Positions 44,807 through 56,559 of a DNA stretch of 64,000 nucleotides are shown one piece after another (position 1 is the stretch's first letter; each line of letters starts with the position of its first letter). The position numbers and the translations under genes are program-made. The notes below the pieces were generated by a model. The model was given only the letters and a program-made list of their open reading frames with translations, did no database searches and was not told where the DNA came from. Source of the DNA: Staphylotrichum longicolle (lineage: Eukaryota > Ascomycota > Sordariomycetes > Sordariales > Chaetomiaceae); assembly GCA_019096155.1 (NCBI GenBank), contig JAHCVI010000001.1:10664001-10728000 (forward strand). Reading direction: 5' to 3'.

Positions 44807-46596
44807 TCACCTGTGCCAAGTGGCGGGACCACGATGATCAAGAGCTATCTTGAGCGATTCGGAGAAGCGTTCTGCATTTCCTGACGTTAGCACCATGCCT
44901 TTCTTTTTTTTTGGTTTTGGATCGCCGAGAGATAAAAGGTAAGAGAAAAGGCAAGACTCACCGGCAATCTTCCACCGCTTGGCAATTTTGTCGAGGACGG
45001 CCCTCAGGCTGGTGACTTTTGCGAGCCAGCCGGCGTCCAGGAGCTCCTTTTCCCCGTGGTCGATGAGCAGCTGCCCCGCGTCACGCATGGCGAGGGCCCA
45101 GCCCGGGTCGATGAACCCGGCGTTGAGACGATCTTCGGACTCGGCGAGCTTGACGGATTTGCCGGCGATGAAGGTTGTCACATTCCGGATCCTGTTGACT
45201 GCGAGGACGTAGTTGGGGTCCACAACCGGCATCTCGTTGGGCCCGGCGAAGAGGGTGGGCTGGTTGAGTCTCATCAAGGATCTTGGAGAGCACGGGGTTG
45301 TTAGCGGGTTCCATGTGTCCTGCGAGCTTTTGGGGTGGGGGGAGGGAGACCCGGGGCACAGGTGAGCTTACATCAAATCCATTCCCAGCGTCGAGAATCG
45401 GCCGCCGCTCCGCCATCTCTCAGCAGCATTCATTCGAGCATGGTCCCAGATAATGCCGTCGAATTCTCTGGAGTCGAGAATTGACTCTTCCGGGTTCGAA
45501 AGCTGCCACAAGACCTTGCTCAAGGACCACGAAGAGAAGGCCTCGGGAAACAAGATGCCGTCGATCCGGTCGCTGTTCGCGTCCCGAAAGCCCTGATTTT
45601 GGCCGACAAACTGTAACGGAGGGTTGGCGGGAGGCTGTGGTGTGATGCGGTCTGGAGTGGGAATCGTATCGATGCAGGGGAGGCCCGCCGTGTGCATCGG
45701 CAACCCGCTGTTCTGGTACGCAAGGTTCAGGAGACTGCTTGGCCGTTAGTAACGGGTTGACTGGGCATTTCGCTGGGAAGGGGCCAGCTTACCAGTCGAC
45801 ATAGACGATGGCCCACGATAAAATGGAGTAGCGCTTCAACTCTATCGGGCTGGCCAGCGCCGGGTTGATATCTGACCAGAGGCTGCCGTTGTGCCACCCG
45901 AACGCTTTGGCCATGTGAAGGCAGCGCCCGACGGACATATAAGCCTGTTGCGGCATCGACTGGGAGAACTCGTACATGGCGACAAGGAGCTCGGCTTGCA
46001 ACAGTCTGATTGACATGGGAACTTTGCTTTGGACGAGGCTCAGGATGGCCTTGGTGGAATGGTACACGGTGTCTCCCATGCCCTTGCTCGGTTTCTGGTT
46101 CGGCGGGCGGGCGATGAGGGCCATGCAGAGGGCCAAGATGCTCACTTCGGCCGGGAGGTTGTCCCAGGCGTCCTCCATCTGGCGCTCAAAGTCGGTCTTC
46201 TCGATGATGGTGAACCAGAGGTTGACGGTGTTGAAGTACAGCGAGACGGCTTCCCTCACACGCGACCTGTTGACGAGGATGTCGAGGAGGGTGCCAAAGG
46301 CCAGAGAGTGAATGTCCTTGGCAGACGATATGGGGCCGAAGACGCCATCGTCCGACGGGTCCTTGTACTCGCAGGTTCGGTTTGCTCTAAGAGGAGTGGG
46401 GTTGTTAGCCACAGGCATCGGCGAGATGAGACTGGTTATGAGATGGGCTGGCAGCTTACTTGGCGCACTTGCTGCAGGGTGATCCTTTATCGCAGGCTCG
46501 CTTTAAGCGCTTGCATTCGAGACAGTTGTGTTGTGGCTTCGTCGCCGGGGAGTGGGAGGAGGGCGACGACGCCGGGGACGAGGAGGTTGCCGACAT
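44807..46596 (-). CDS. Zn(II)2Cys6 transcription factor
   Basis: Nuclear regulator of 496 residues in five exons: 46596-46460, 46386-45793, 45737-45372, 45281-44962 and 44880-44807. The binuclear cluster is CLECKRLKRACDKGSPCSKC followed, after the first intron, by ANRTCEY, so the spacing is C2-C6-C5-C2-C6-C as in the family. A short Ser/Pro N-terminus precedes it. The middle region (SLYFNTVNLWFTIIEK, PAEVSILALCMALIA, SVGRCLHMAKAFGWHN) is the fungal regulatory domain. The third intron uses the acceptor ctccaag at 45282, preceded by a gctaac branch; the more obvious cgcag at 45320 would run into a stop. The C-terminus ends LKIALDHRGPATWHR. Target genes unknown. Confidence 0.88.
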
Positions 46597-48845
46597 GATC
46601 CAGGGGGGTGGTTGTTGGTCCATTCAAGTCAACCAACGCCGCGAATAGCACAATGGAATAACTACGGGGACGTTGGCCAGCCGCAAAGTGAGGCTTGATG
46701 CCCATGCTGAAACGGCGAGCCTCCGCCATGCCATGGTTATTAAAGGACTGACGGCCAAGTGAGGGAACCCCGAAGTCTGCTGTGTCTGCTGTCGAGGGCG
46801 CCCACGTCCAAACGGTATGCACATACTCCGTACTGTGTACAGATGACACGCCCTGCACATGGAACATGGGTATGGGTGCGCAGACCAATGCGGAGTGAGG
46901 CGCTGGGGCTCCAAGACCCGGCGCAAAGGGGGGCACAGCGCTAGGCCACAAAGCGGGGAGTCGAGGATCCGGACGGGAGCCCATCTTGGCAGTTAGCATC
47001 CTGGCCCGTGGGCCAGCAAGCCAATGGATAAACGCCATTTCGGCCTGCACCGCCACCTCTCCCACGAAACTGTGACCATCCTGGCCAGGGACCTGTCGAG
47101 ACTGGACCCGTCCCTGACGCCTCGCGTCTATTGTGTCACATCTTGGTCTGTCCATACTATAGATGGCATTTCCTGTTAAGTCAAGTTGCTGTGGGTGTGA
47201 CGGTATTGGCCGCAGATCCCACGAGATCGGAACGAGGCTTGGCGATCTGTTTCGTAGGACTTCAGCAGTACACAGCACAGCTCCCAAACGGGGAATAAAG
47301 CTCTCTCAAACTGACAAAACCCGCTGCATGGCCATCTCTTCCAGTCCCATGCGCTGACGAAGACGGCAATATGGTTAGGTTGCAGGATTCGTACTTCCTC
47401 CGGGCCATGCGCCAGGCGCTCGAGATGCACATGGATCATGAGTGAGCGGCCCTGGTCTTCGTAAGATATGGACACCACGCCGCTGTCCAGGAAGGTACTT
47501 CTGTATCTGACGTGAAGAAAGCTTTTCGTTACCAGCCGCGCCTGGCAAGCCACCGCGATGAATGATGTTGGGTGTACCGTGTGGGTTCGATTTGCACACC
47601 CGCGCTTGCTGCGAGCCGCGGGGTGGGGCTGAGAAGCATCGACCAGCTGGCTGAGCTTGGCACCCCGGATCCTCCCGCAAAAAAGCAGAACAGTGAACAG
47701 TGCCCCGCGCCCCAATCCTGAACCATCATCATTGGCTATCAACTGTGGATGATGACCTCAACTCTGAGCAACTCAATTACTAGGGAGCTTGGAATGTCGC
47801 AACATGATCTGGAGCTCTCAAGAATTCAGGGCCCTAACGCAGGACAATTATCATAATTTACACAGAGAAAACACACTCGACACATAACGTGTCAGTCATT
47901 GTCCGAAATTTGGTCTGTTTTTCTTGCTGAAATTGCATCTGCTCATTCAGCATTTCGACAACATCTCAACTCTTCAAAAAAAGACGGGCTCTTTCGTTTT
48001 CCTGACACCCGCCCGGCGCCGGGCGATCGCCAGGTGGCCCCCACTTGCTGAGCCCGCTTGAGGGCCAGGCCCGGGCGGCGGTGCGATCGGAAACAGTTGC
48101 GGCCGGCGCAAATGGCCTGCATACCGTCCAAGCCTCACCCGCCTTCCGCAGCCAAAAAAAAAATCAGGGAAATTTACCGTTCTGGCAAAGCGCTTTGCAG
48201 TTTTCGGGCAATGTTGCATCCTTCAACTCCCAAAGCAAAATGTACTTTACGCTTGGGCTGCCTCCAATGCACCCTTGTCATTTTTCCAATTCCTCTTTTC
48301 ACACATTCGTCACTGGCCAGCCACACACTTCGCAAACCCTCGAAGCCCAACACACTCCATGCGAGATCATGCACGATCGTCCACCGATCCCAACCCTGGT
48401 CTGGTTTCTGTACCCGTGGGAGGCGTTCAAACCAGCCAGTTTGTGTCTCAATCTTGCCCCTCGATAATTACTTCGTCTCTTTCCCCTGCTCTCAACATCG
48501 CAAAGATCACGAGACACATGCGCCTGCGAACTTGCACTCGATGATTCAGAAAGACACTATGCAGCGTCGGATCATGTCACGTCCATTGACCGGCGAACTC
48601 AAAATTCCAGTCATCGCAGCAGCAGCAGCAGCAGGAGCAGCAGTCACAAGGCAAGCCAGGTTCCATCCATCCAAACAAATAACCAGGCAACCAAATTCCA
48701 TGTTCCAGTCATCCAAAACCTAGGGAGGCATCCAAAAAGATTCACACAGCATCGGGCATACCACCGAGCACCTCAACTTCCCCTTCACACTCTCGCACTC
48801 TTATCCAACCTCATCCTCACACTCCTCAGCACCCCACCACCCCCT
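46597..48845. other. Intergenic, no gene recognised
   Basis: 2.2 kb. It contains the promoter of the Zn2Cys6 gene on the left and the 3' flank of BTA1 on the right, plus a short gca/agc run near 48618. Confidence 0.5.
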
Positions 48846-51543
48846 TCACAACCGCAACAAGTCCTCGCCCAGCCCCTGCGCACCCTCGGCCTCGGACCCG
48901 GGCGTCGGCGGCGGCAGGTTCTCCACCTTTGTGCACACCCAGCAGCTCGCGTACATGTTGACGCGGTCGATGCAGCGGCCCGGCTCGCGGTCGCCGACCC
49001 GCTTGCCCGCGAAGCCGAGCGCCTCGAACTCGCGGATGTACCAGGGCTCGCGCGCCGAGCTGCGCAGCAGCACGCGCCCGCCCATCCGGAGCGCGCGGTT
49101 GAGCTTGGTGATCTGCCGCGCCGCCATGTTGTTGCCGGACGACCCCGACGACGAGGGGTCGAACCAGTCCATGCTGTCCATGACGATGGCGACGGTCAGC
49201 GTGCCCGGCGTGATGCGCGCGATGACCTCGTCGATCTCGTCCGTGTGGATGCGCAGGCCGTCGAACGCGCCCTCGCGGCTGAGGACGGCGTGCGCGTCGC
49301 GCGAGAGGTAGTCCGGGTGGCAGGCCGGGGAGAAGGCGCCCGTCAGGCAGACGTGGTAGTAGGGGTTGTCGGTGGCGATGTGGGTCGTCTCGACGACCGG
49401 GTCGAGCGTGTCGACCATGTAGTGCCAGATGGCGTGGGCGCGCGTGTTCTTTGCGGTGGGCTTGGGCCCGCGGACGGCGGCGCTGGCCGCGTGGTCCGCC
49501 TCGATCATGGCGAGCTGGTTCTTGGGCACGCCCAGCGCCGCCCAGAGGAAGGCCTCGGAGCTGACGACGATGTTGCTGACCAGCGGGGAGAGCAGGGCCG
49601 GGCGGATCTTGGACTGCCAGATGCGGCGCTGCTCGGCCAGCGTCGTGGACGCGAGCAGCTCCCGGACGGCGCTGCGGCAGCCGAAGAGGCGCGAGATCCA
49701 CCGGAAGACGCGGATCGCGTGCTTGCTGCCGCCCGTGTCGTAGAGGCCGCGGCCGCCGGCCTTGGTGAAGATGCCCGCGTTGTCGAGCCAGTACTGGAAC
49801 GCGCGGCTGGACAGGTGCGGGGACAGCTTGGACAGCAGCAGCGACCGGAACTCGGGGTGCTTGCCCTCGCCAAAGATCTTCCAAAAGTCCTCGTAGGGCA
49901 GCGCGGTGAAGGAGGCGACCTTGAGCTCCAGCAGGTGGTTCTGGCTCGGGTTGAGGTCGATGGCGTGGATCCGCGCGGGGCTCTGCATCGCATACGACAG
50001 GATGTTGTCGCCGGCGCTGGTGATGGCGAGCACGACGTCGTCGGCGCCGAGCTTGAGCAGCTCCGCGTCGACCCGCGAGTCCTCCCACGTGAAGGCGTAG
50101 ATGTACTCGTCGTTGAACTGGGTGTGCTTCTCGAGCTGATCGTCGTAGTAGATCCGCCAGTGGTGGTTCTGGTAGAAGAACGAGGGGAGGGGCAGGTTGG
50201 CCGACAGGTTCCCCACTGCAGCGTCGAATGCCTTGGATCGTATCTCTGGCGCGCTCCTGTCGACTGCTCGGGTCAGGGCATCCCCCGTGCGCTTTGACTT
50301 GTTTGCCGGGAAGAGGTATGGGGACTCGGTGGCGAGCGCGTCGATACGCTCAATGATCTCGTGAGGCAGGCTGGACGACGAGAAGGGCTTCTTGTGGCAG
50401 CCGATCCAGATGTAGTACGGGATCGACCCCAGCGCGTTGTTGCGCAGGTTGGCCGTCAGGACGGTCCCCAGACGATACTCCAAGTAGTCACGGCGGCCCG
50501 GCTCGAGAGAGACCCTGTCCAAATCGAACCAGGCGCGCCAGAAGGTGCGTCCAATGTAGTTCACGTGGCGGCCGACGAAGCCGCCCGTGTAGTTGCGGAA
50601 GCTCACGTCCACCTTGGACTGCACAAAGAAGTCGACGACGCCCATGATGCCATGGGGCGAGAGAAGCGACGTGAGCGAGTCAATGACTGAGTAGTAATCG
50701 GGCTGTCCGGTTGTCAGCTATCGCTCCAGCACCCCATGGTCTTCCGTCCTCGGGAAACCCACAATCATCGACAGGCTGTACGACATAGTCACCAGGTCGG
50801 CCCCTCCGGTGTCGGGTCGGGGCTCAAAGTAGCTCGTCGGCGAGCGGCTAGGGGTCGCCCGCGGGCCCGAGAGACCATTCTCATAGTCCTCGAGGCGGAA
50901 CTTCCTGGCGTCCTGGCAAATCACCTTGACGTTGGACCAGCCAAGTCGGACGAACCGCTTCCGGGCCACTTCGCACAGCGAGGGCGAGAAGTCGACGAGG
51001 TAGACGCTGGAGAAGAACTCGGGCACGTTGACGAACTCGGACATGGCCTCGATGTTCCAGCCCGTGCCGCCGCCCACGTCAACCCAGATGCGCTTCCTCG
51101 CAGCGCTCCCGTCCAGCTTCTCGGCCTTGGCTCGGAGCTGCGCGGCGGCGAGCGCCAGCATGTCCTCGCGGCCTTTGAGAAGCGCCTTCCTGGTCACATC
51201 GTACTGCACGCTCCACGTCAGCCCTCTGTTTTTCCTCGCGCGGGGTTGCGGGCTGTTTAGGGGGGTGTCATACAGCACCGGCCTGGCCGGCGTAGAACGA
51301 CTCCAGGGCACCCTGCTGGCTGCCCTTGGCGGCAGGCGAGTGCGGCTTGAGGAAGCAAGAGTAGCAGAACAGCAAGAACGACTTGACGAGGCTCGGTTCC
51401 TCATGGTCGGCATCCTGCGAGGGCTTGCTCGAGAGCTGGTAGAAGCCAATGGAAAAGAAGAGTACACCGGCAAGGCCAGCGACAAAGATTTGGGGGCTGA
51501 TGACGCTCTCAGGGGGCGAAATGTTACCACCAGGAGAAGCCAT
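48846..51543 (-). CDS. BTA1: Betaine lipid (DGTS) synthase, fused BtaB-BtaA
   Basis: Makes the phosphorus-free membrane lipid DGTS from diacylglycerol and S-adenosylmethionine. Exons 51543-51274, 51203-50763 and 50702-48846 give 855 residues. A membrane segment lies near residues 18-40 (IFVAGLAGVLFFSIGFYQL). The BtaB-like N-methyltransferase half has the SAM motif WVDVGGGTGWN (about 130-140), VYLVDFSPSLC and the TMSYSLSMIPDYYSVID block, the latter only formed by splicing. The BtaA-like 3-amino-3-carboxypropyl transferase half starts near residue 430 with FNDEYIYAFTWEDSRVD and includes ITSAGDNILSYA, IHAIDLNPSQNHLLELK and VIVMDSMDWFD-like sequence. The domain order equals that of Neurospora BTA1. 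In fungi and algae the gene is induced by phosphate starvation; here a TATA box lies upstream. Confidence 0.95.
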
Positions 51544-53327
51544 GATATTCTCTCATGCTGGGAGAGCGGGAGAGGTGTTGAAGAGGGTCACGCGTTGAAC
51601 TAGCAACTAAACGGATAGGGTATGAGAGAAGAAATACGAAGGAAGGAGGAAACGAGCTGGGATGGCTTATATAGCGAGGGGCTATCTGCCAGCAGATCCG
51701 CCAGCAGCTCCTGGGGGGCGAGAGCTCGACTCTTTGCCTAGGATGGCAGATCGGCAACGTACCTTGGTCTTTGGACCCTTCTACACTGTACACGTTGGCC
51801 CAGCAGCCGCTCTGCACCGCGAACGGCGCGACGACCCCACACGACCCGGGGTGGCATCTCAGCCAGAGTGGGCTTGGTGGTGGGAGGTCGTGGCGGTTGC
51901 GGGCCAATCAGTCACCCACATGGCATGGTGTATCACACGTCGCAGGCGGCCGCGAGCCGTGTGTGTGCGCAAAGTACACATGCACAGGGCCTAGTATAAG
52001 GCAGAGTCGTCGGGAAAGCTGCCATTGAGCACGAGGCAGGATGCTTCTCGAGCTGGCTGGTGTCATCCGAGGGGTTCGTTGTGAACTGTGCCAGGATCCA
52101 AGTACCGCTAGAGGTAATGTGTGACGCTTGCATGTCCTTGGATCTTTGAGTTCCTCGGCAGGCCGCACCACCAAAAGAAACACCAAAAGGCCGTCCGGGA
52201 AACGGCACACGTTGTGAAACGCGATCTCACTGCGAATTGCCCCCAAACGCGAGATTGCAGAGGGACCCTGAGATTCCCCTTCGAGTCCGTTATTCTAAGG
52301 TGCGACTGCATATCGGAACTTGGCTGCCCCTCCTCAACAACCTACACACAGGTTGGTGGGGTGCGCTGCTGAGACCAATCGGGGAAATGATTGGGGCCAC
52401 GGGAAGGCTGCAACGGCGTCATAGGGTCCATTGACCCATTGCCCCTGGCAGCTCTCCTCAAGCGATGCTGTGTGTGCTGGGCGTGCTGGGTGTGCTTAAA
52501 AGTGTCGCCCTCGCCCGAGACCCGGCCGCAGAGTGTCACTGGACCCTGAGATCCCGACGGTTGCGGAACGTGGTCCTGCAAGCACAGATGGGATCGATAA
52601 GGTACAGTACAGAGCATCCCCGCGGGATGGCAGAGAGTGACGAACAGCTCTCGGATACGGTGCAGGCGGGGCAGGGCACAGGAAATCATTACTCATTGCT
52701 GTGCTGCTGGACAATGATCTGCTGCGGCTGCCGAGGACGCCCAGATGTCGCCCGTCGATGTCTGGGAGTTTGGGAAGCTTGCAGACGGGAGCTTTGATGA
52801 GGCTCAGAGGAACGAACATCAAGCACCCAGCCGCAAACCAGCCCAATCCCAAATGGGCTCTCCAGGCACTGGCAGAGCAGAGGGCAACAGCCGAAAGGGA
52901 GCCTGCTGAGTCATCAGTCCCTCTGTTCTCCCGCCCATTGGACGATGGCCCGGCGAGCCTAGCCCAGCCAGTCCCAGGCTCGGTTTCACTGTTTCACAAC
53001 AAAAAAGACTGGGGAAAAGGCGCCCCGAGACCCAGCAGGGATGTGGCGTCTCGCGGGCTGCGCAATCATTGGATGTGACGTGCATGCCTTGTGAGCCTCC
53101 AGCAACGACAAAAGCCGCGCGACGGCCCGGAGAAAGTCCCAGGACGCGCCGGACGCCCCCGCTGTTTGCGCATGCGACGGACCCGACCGCCGACGCCCGA
53201 CGAGGTTCGTGCCAGATTCTTGCCAGACTCCTGAAGCCCTTTGCCGCGCGATACGAGGGCGACCCGGCACTGCCCACCGCTGCCCCAAACGGCCCCAACC
53301 CGCCCCAACCCGCTGCCCGTTCCCAAG
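51544..53327. other. Divergent intergenic region, BTA1 and ADA3
   Basis: 1.8 kb with promoters on both sides and no supported gene. The many short frames on both strands have no family resemblance. Confidence 0.5.
51667..51673 (-). promoter_or_regulatory. TATA box of BTA1
   Basis: tatataa on the minus strand, about 125 bp upstream of the BTA1 ATG at 51543. The position and sequence fit an inducible fungal promoter. Confidence 0.55.
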
Positions 53328-55760
53328 ATGGCTCCGTCATCGAGCCAGAAGGGGACAGGGAAGAAGGGGGGTGCCAGCGCCATTCGCCAGCAGCAGCACC
53401 AGCACCAGCAGCGGAGCCGCAACACCACCCCGGGCCCGGCGCCCCCAGCCGTCGCCAGCCTGCCGCCTTTTGAGACGGTCGAGACCGAGACCATCGACCT
53501 GCGCTTCGATGTCTTCCGCAATCTGACCTTTGAGGACATGGTGGATCCCCCCGCCTCCACCACCCTGATCCCGGACGTCAAAAGCCTCGACGGAATCCTC
53601 ACCCGCCTGCAGCGCCTCGGCGATGTCATCGAGAAGAGAGGCACCTACTGCGACCGCGGAATGAGGCTGCTCGCCCAGAACCGGAGGCAGCGCATGGACG
53701 AGCTGGCCCTCGAGCGCGGCCGCGAAGAGGAGCGCCGCCAGCGCGAGGCCGACGGCGAGGAGCGCGAACGAAAAGCGAACAAGAAGAAGCGCAAGGGCGC
53801 AGACTCGCTGGCCGCCCATGGCGGAAAGATAGGTCGGTTGTTTTCTTTTTTCTTTTCTTTTTTTTGGTCTCCTTTCCTTCCTGAAAACCCTCGCTTCTCT
53901 TTGAGCCAAAACTTTTTTTTTCTCCCTCTCTGCCCGCGCACACCAAAGTGAAGTCGGCCAGAATTCGCACCTAGCATACCCACTTCTGAAAGCCGGACCA
54001 GAAAACCGTGTCGCGAAAACCCCCGTCACTGACAATGCCAACCAGAGCGCTCCTCTCCTCTGCGGGAATCGACCGGAAAAGCCAGGAAACTCAATCGCGA
54101 CAACGATTCGGCAAGCTCGTCGCTCTCCCCCGTCGCGCCGCGGACACCGAGCAACATGGACGTCGACGACAAGGCCAAGGCCGAGCCAAACGACGATGAC
54201 TCGAGTTCCGACGACGGCCGCCCGCCGCCGCCCGCCCGCCCGCAAGCCAACACATTCGGCGACGACCCCTCAACCTTCCCCGACCCGACCGTCTACGAGA
54301 TTCTGCCCGTGAAACCGGGCATGACCGAGGACGAGATCAAGGAAATCTACTCGGTCGCCGGCTATCCAAAGAGTGATCTGGCCGACTTGATCGCCGGTGA
54401 CCCCCCGGATAAGGACTTTAGTAGCGCCAAGCCCAGCAACCAGATCAACTTTAGCACCTTCAGCACCTTCATCGAGCCCTACTTCCGCCCCTTCACCGAG
54501 GAGGACCTGGCGTTTCTCAGGGAGCGCGGCGACCGCCTGACACCCTTCATCATGCCCAAGCGCGGCAAGAAACACTACACCGAGATCTGGGCCGAGGAAG
54601 ACGGTTCGATGGCCATCGACTCGTCGCCGTCGGGCCGAGACAAGCTGCCGCCCAACCAGGCACGCGGCAGCATCGAGCACATGGACGACGAAGTGGCCGA
54701 GACAGATAAGCTCTCAGTCGGCCCGCTCCTCTCGCGACTCCTCCAGGCCATGCGACCCGAACACCGCGCACCGCCAGCGGAGGACCGGCCAGGCGGTGCC
54801 AACGGCATCAGCGACGGCGACAGCATGAACGGCGCTGCCGCCTTCGACTTCAGCTTTGGCGACAACCCACCCGCCAGCCAAACCAACGGCATGAACGGCG
54901 TCAACGGCACCTCCTCCCAACCCGGCAACAACCCCGACCAACCCCAATCCCTCCCGCCCGCCACCTACATGCCTGAGTCCAACACGGAAGCCTGGAAGAA
55001 AGCCACCCACCCCAAACTCGACTACACCCAAGTCGACGAGCGCATCAAGCAAGAGCTCCGCCACATCGGCTTCCTCCCGCTCCTCCCGCACGCCGACCCC
55101 TCCTCCTCCTCTTCCACCAACGCCGGCGCCGGCGGCGCCTCCTCGGCCAACGCCTCCACCGCCGCCCACAACAACCCCTCCGGCCCGGGGGCGCAACAAC
55201 CCGCCACCGACCCGGCCGCCACGGCCGAGTACGACGGCCACTACGACGACGAGGTCGCCGCCCGCCTGCGCCTGCTCCAGTCCCGCCTGCGCGAGCAGGC
55301 CCTCCTCAACGGCGCCCGCAAGGCCCGCCTCACCGAGCTGGTCAAGGAGCGCATGGCCTTCCAAGAGTACCAGACCATCCTCGAAGACCTCGACTCGCAG
55401 GTCCAGGCCGCCTACCTCAAGCGCACGCGCACCATGGGCAAGAAGCCGAAGAAGGCACGCCCCGGCCAGTCGGCCGCCGCCGCCGCCGCCGCCGCCGCCG
55501 CCCCGGGTGCTGCCGGCGCGGGCGCGGGCGGCGGCGGCGTGGCGGGCATGGCGCGCCCGGGCATCGGCGACCTGACGCGCACGCTGATGGAGCGCCGGCG
55601 GCGGTGGATCGAGAGCATCGGGACGGTCTTCGACGACGAGGGGCTGGTGAAAGTGCCCCGCGCGAGCGACGAGGGGAGCACCATCTTCAAGCCGGCCGAG
55701 ATGGCAGAGCTGATGAAGAGGGAGCGGGAGGCGTGGGACGAGGAGGTGGAGGAGGAGTGA
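53328..55760 (+). CDS. ADA3: SAGA/ADA transcriptional adapter subunit Ada3 (Ngg1)
   Basis: Member of the histone acetyltransferase module with Gcn5 and Ada2. Exons 53328-53832 and 54046-55760 are joined over a 213-nt intron (weak donor gtcggt; branch cactgac; acceptor aaccag), giving 739 residues. The join produces [19 protein letters not shown], matching fungal Ada3. Conserved blocks are [18 protein letters not shown], a coiled-coil charged region ([18 protein letters not shown]), [55 protein letters not shown] and [20 protein letters not shown]. The C-terminal Ada3 domain runs from DYDEVAAR-like sequence to the [18 protein letters not shown] end, with a poly-Ala/Gly insert near residue 650. 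A (TTC/TCC) microsatellite follows the stop. Confidence 0.93.
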
Positions 55761-56559
55761 AGGGGATGTTTGTGTCTAGGATCGGGGTTTCTTCTTCCTC
55801 TTCTTCCTCCTCCTCCTCCTCCTCTTCTTCTTCTTCTTCTTTCCATGGGCCGTGATTCGGGTTTTTGTTTGTTATTTCCCCCTTTTTGTGGTGATGGTGG
55901 GCTGGGGTTGGTTGGTTGGTTGGTTGTTTCGGAGTTGGGCTAAGGGCTTTTATTCTGCAGATGTCTTTCGTTTGGCGTTTGGTGGGGAAACCGGCGGCAG
56001 CAGTTGGGGACATTGACTCCCGACTATGTATTTTGGGTTTGAAATGGGTGGTTGGCGGTGCCGCGTATACTCAGTAGATACCTCCGTATGGCTGCATACC
56101 TTAATACATGGGCAGCATTTCTGGCTTTTACTGCGACACGAAAAGACACGAAAAGCAAGCGCAGCAGCAGGCTTGGGCCTCACGTGGGCAGGAGCATGGT
56201 TTGGGGGAGTAGTTCTGATGAGACTGGAATCCAACCCGGTTGCTTTGGGGTTGGGTTGACCGCTTACTGCTTTGACAGGGAGCTGTTGATGTCTCTGTTC
56301 CTGGTATTTTCCAGGCACCCGTCATCCTATCCGTGTGAGCCGTTCCCCCCCCACAACCCTCCATCAGCATTATTATGTACATAGGTAGATCCCAAAACCT
56401 TTTTGCCAACATCATGAATACTCCGGACATAAGACAGGATATACAACCAGCAAAACCCAAAATCCAGCGGGGTATCTTGCACTCTAACCCGCCTCAAACC
56501 ATGACCATGACCATGACCCAAAACCGAAAACACAGCCGAGACCCTGCAAATGTGGCTCT
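55761..56559. other. Intergenic between convergent ADA3 and RING-finger genes
   Basis: 800 bp with two microsatellites: a TTC/TCC run at about 55788-55844 and four TGGT units near 55907. No gene was recognised. Confidence 0.55.
55788..55844 (+). repeat. TTC/TCC pyrimidine triplet microsatellite in ADA3 3' region
   Basis: About 55 bases of alternating ttc and tcc triplets, starting 28 bp after the ADA3 stop codon and so probably in its 3' UTR. Confidence 0.9.

Noticed and set aside
44807..46596. Second Zn2Cys6 gene as a pseudogene, because three frames meet near 45.3 kb
   Set aside because: A 90-nt intron (45371-45282) with a gctaac branch joins exons 3 and 4 in frame; the whole gene then reads 496 residues.
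47575..47625. tRNA B-box-like gggttcga sequence
   Set aside because: No A box at the right distance and no cloverleaf can be drawn around it.
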